This document shows, in pieces, positions 62,961 to 64,000 of a DNA stretch of 64,000 bases (position 1 is the stretch's first letter; each line of letters starts with the position of its first letter). A program made the translations under genes and the position numbers. Under the pieces are notes generated by a model. That model searched no databases, was not told the origin of the DNA, and saw only the letters and a list, made by a program, of their open reading frames with translations. The stretch is from Sphingobacterium oryzagri (GTDB lineage Bacteria; Bacteroidota; Bacteroidia; Sphingobacteriales; Sphingobacteriaceae). Where the stretch lies: positions 1,488,001 through 1,552,000 of the forward strand of contig NZ_CP117880.1 of the NCBI RefSeq assembly GCF_028736175.1, in the 5' to 3' direction.

Positions 62961-63385
62961 TACGGGCAATTTGCCAGACTTTTCCTCACGTCTTCCTGCG
63001 AATATGTGCTTGTTTGCTGGCCAAAGTTGGTCGTCACGTAAGTCAAAATGTAAGCAATTTCAATGGTGCTTAGCTGCGGCAAGCCCGGCATCGATCCTTC
63101 AAAAGTCTTCCCATTAACTTGCACAGGCTCGTTTAATCCATTTCTGACGATACATGCTAATTTTTCTCTATTGGTGCGCAAGTAGCTGCTGTCAGTAAGA
63201 GGCGGGTAGAGCGTCCCCAATCCTTCGCCCTGCGCGCCGTGGCAATTTTCGCAGTGTGTACGGTATAGTTTCTGTCCGTTAACCGCGTATTGTGCCGTCT
63301 CTATACTAACGTTAGGTTGACAAGCGTACGTCATACAGAGCGTAAAGATACCTATGGCTAATAACGAGAAGAAAGTATTGCGCAT
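62960..63385 (-). CDS. Cytochrome c (class I), exported
   Basis: 141 residues with an N-terminal signal and a Cys at 22 (MTYAC) that may be a lipid anchor. Heme motif CENCH at 45-49, axial Met99 in EGSMPGLPQL; a typical single-heme mobile or membrane-tethered electron carrier. It starts 5 nt after the SCO-like gene, so both are in one unit, likely for cytochrome oxidase assembly and electron delivery, or in copper-related redox chemistry. Confidence 0.9.
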   Translation of the reverse strand: MRNTFFSLLAIGIFTLCMTYACQPNVSIETAQYAVNGQKLYRTHCENCHGAQGEGLGTLYPPLTDSSYLRTNREKLACIVRNGLNEPVQVNGKTFEGSMPGLPQLSTIEIAYILTYVTTNFGQQTSTYSQEDVRKSLANCP

Positions 63386-63390
63386 ACGTA

Positions 63391-64000
63391 TTAGGGTTTT
63401 TCCTGCAATAAAATGTCCAGATCCGTAAAAAGTTGAGCCACCTGTTCGTCATTGGTGCCATCGTAGGCACCGCGGATGCGCTTATGCTGATCGATCAACA
63501 CAAGATATCCTTGATGATCATATCCACCCGGAACTGAAGCGTCTTCTTTGGTATACACCAAATATTTTTCGGAAATGCCGTATATATCTTTTTTGCTTCC
63601 GGTTACAAACTGCCATTGCGTATCGTCCACGCCCAATTTCTGAGCATAAGCTTTCAACACACTTGGTGAGTCATACTTGAAATCTATACTATGCGACAAA
63701 AAAGCCAACCGATCGTCGCCTTTGTATTTTTCATAGACTTTGAGCAAGTTGCGTTGCATCGTAGGGCAAATGCTCGGGCAGTGCGTAAAGAAAAAATTGG
63801 CTATATAAATTTTTCCGTCAAATGTTTTATCACTGATGTTTATACTATCCTGGTTAAGAAAGGAAAACGATGGTATTTGGTGATAAATAGTATCCACAAC
63901 GGTTTTGCCATCAACGATACGCTCCGTCGTTTCGCGTTCGCCGATGATCGGTAGTTTTTTGTCGCTATGGCCTGTACATCCGAGAGCCAGGAGCGCGATA
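63391..64000 (-). CDS. SCO1/SenC family copper protein (N-terminus cut by the window edge)
   Basis: The minus-strand frame is open from the stop at 63391 to the window end and is not begun by any internal start: past position 63897 it continues upstream as a lipoprotein-like sequence (IALLALGCTG, then HSDKKLPIIGERE). So only the first few codons of the signal peptide are missing. The copper-binding C-x3-C is seen in THCPSICPTM, and the conserved His in GGYDHQGYL. SCO proteins deliver copper to the CuA site of cytochrome oxidase. The cytochrome c gene follows by 5 nt. Confidence 0.9.
   Translation of the reverse strand, partial: IALLALGCTGHSDKKLPIIGERETTERIVDGKTVVDTIYHQIPSFSFLNQDSINISDKTFDGKIYIANFFFTHCPSICPTMQRNLLKVYEKYKGDDRLAFLSHSIDFKYDSPSVLKAYAQKLGVDDTQWQFVTGSKKDIYGISEKYLVYTKEDASVPGGYDHQGYLVLIDQHKRIRGAYDGTNDEQVAQLFTDLDILLQEKP

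Noticed and set aside
63391..63897. SCO-like gene as a complete 168-residue protein starting with GTG at 63897
   Set aside because: The same frame continues upstream into a lipoprotein signal and reaches the window edge, so the gene is longer and cut by the window.
1..64000. CRISPR arrays, tRNA or rRNA genes, prophage or complete insertion sequences
   Set aside because: All gaps longer than 100 bases were read for these; no spaced direct repeats, no tRNA T-loop signature and no transposase or integrase were seen.

Overview
The window is a 64-kb chromosomal segment of a Bacteroidota bacterium, most likely a member of the Sphingobacteriaceae (Sphingobacterium/Pedobacter type). The evidence is a SusC/SusD pair, PorT and a PorE-like OmpA protein of the type IX secretion/gliding machinery, the uppS-DUF6089-bamA-ompH-ompH block, a putative glycine-lipid acyltransferase pair, promoter -7 elements of the form TAnnTTTG, and an almost complete lack of Shine-Dalgarno sites. 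The assignment rests on protein content and gene order only. No rRNA or tRNA gene, complete insertion sequence, prophage or CRISPR array was seen, so this is mostly ordinary core genome with a few small accessory patches.

Layout. 1-2.6 kb: start of a membrane protein gene (minus) and two adjacent Gfo/Idh/MocA oxidoreductases. 2.6-11.6 kb: PorE-like OmpA lipoprotein-type protein, SusC/SusD nutrient uptake pair, exported thioredoxin-like protein, QueE. 11.7-12.8 kb: two tandem small lipoprotein genes, one frameshifted in a homopolymer and one truncated. 13.3-16.5 kb: the classical thrS-infC-rpmI-rplT translation operon with a TTG start on infC. 16.5-18.4 kb: a decayed stretch, a DUF3060 protein and a 2H phosphoesterase. 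18.4-24.5 kb: a MocR-type regulator divergent from a biotin operon that begins with a ferritin-like di-iron protein followed by bioF, bioD, bioB and bioA with overlapping or near-overlapping genes. 24.5-26.8 kb: a gene-poor stretch with short repeats, a stand-alone receiver protein, DUF3050 and a small GNAT protein.

27-34.6 kb (minus): two OmpH/Skp chaperones, BamA, DUF6089 barrel, UppS, NAD kinase and a CBS protein, i.e. outer-membrane biogenesis plus undecaprenyl phosphate synthesis. 34.8-36.6 kb: O-acyltransferase and N-acyltransferase likely to make glycine lipids. 36.6-40 kb (minus): ElaA-type GNAT, YqeY, and an SDR-porT-ubiE group. 40.4-46.7 kb: dnaB, a UvrD/PcrA helicase, DUF4290 and murA (with Asp in place of the catalytic Cys). 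46.7-52.2 kb: a hydroxyacid dehydrogenase (minus), amtB, lepA, folD. 52.3-54.5 kb: a run of four small proteins (LEA-like lipoprotein, GreA-like, BON lipoprotein, BON/SH3) that looks like an envelope or stress module. 54.5-56.4 kb: MBL hydrolase, a heptamer-like repeat tract and a methyltransferase. 56.4-62.7 kb (minus): tetR-tolC-acrA-acrB efflux operon with a palindromic operator over the tetR start. 62.9-64 kb (minus): SCO1-like copper protein (cut by the window edge) and cytochrome c.

The most interesting less-described items are the di-iron ferritin-like protein embedded in the biotin operon under a probable MocR regulator, the 52-54 kb small-protein module, the frameshifted/truncated lipoprotein pair, and several short non-coding repeats and remnants.
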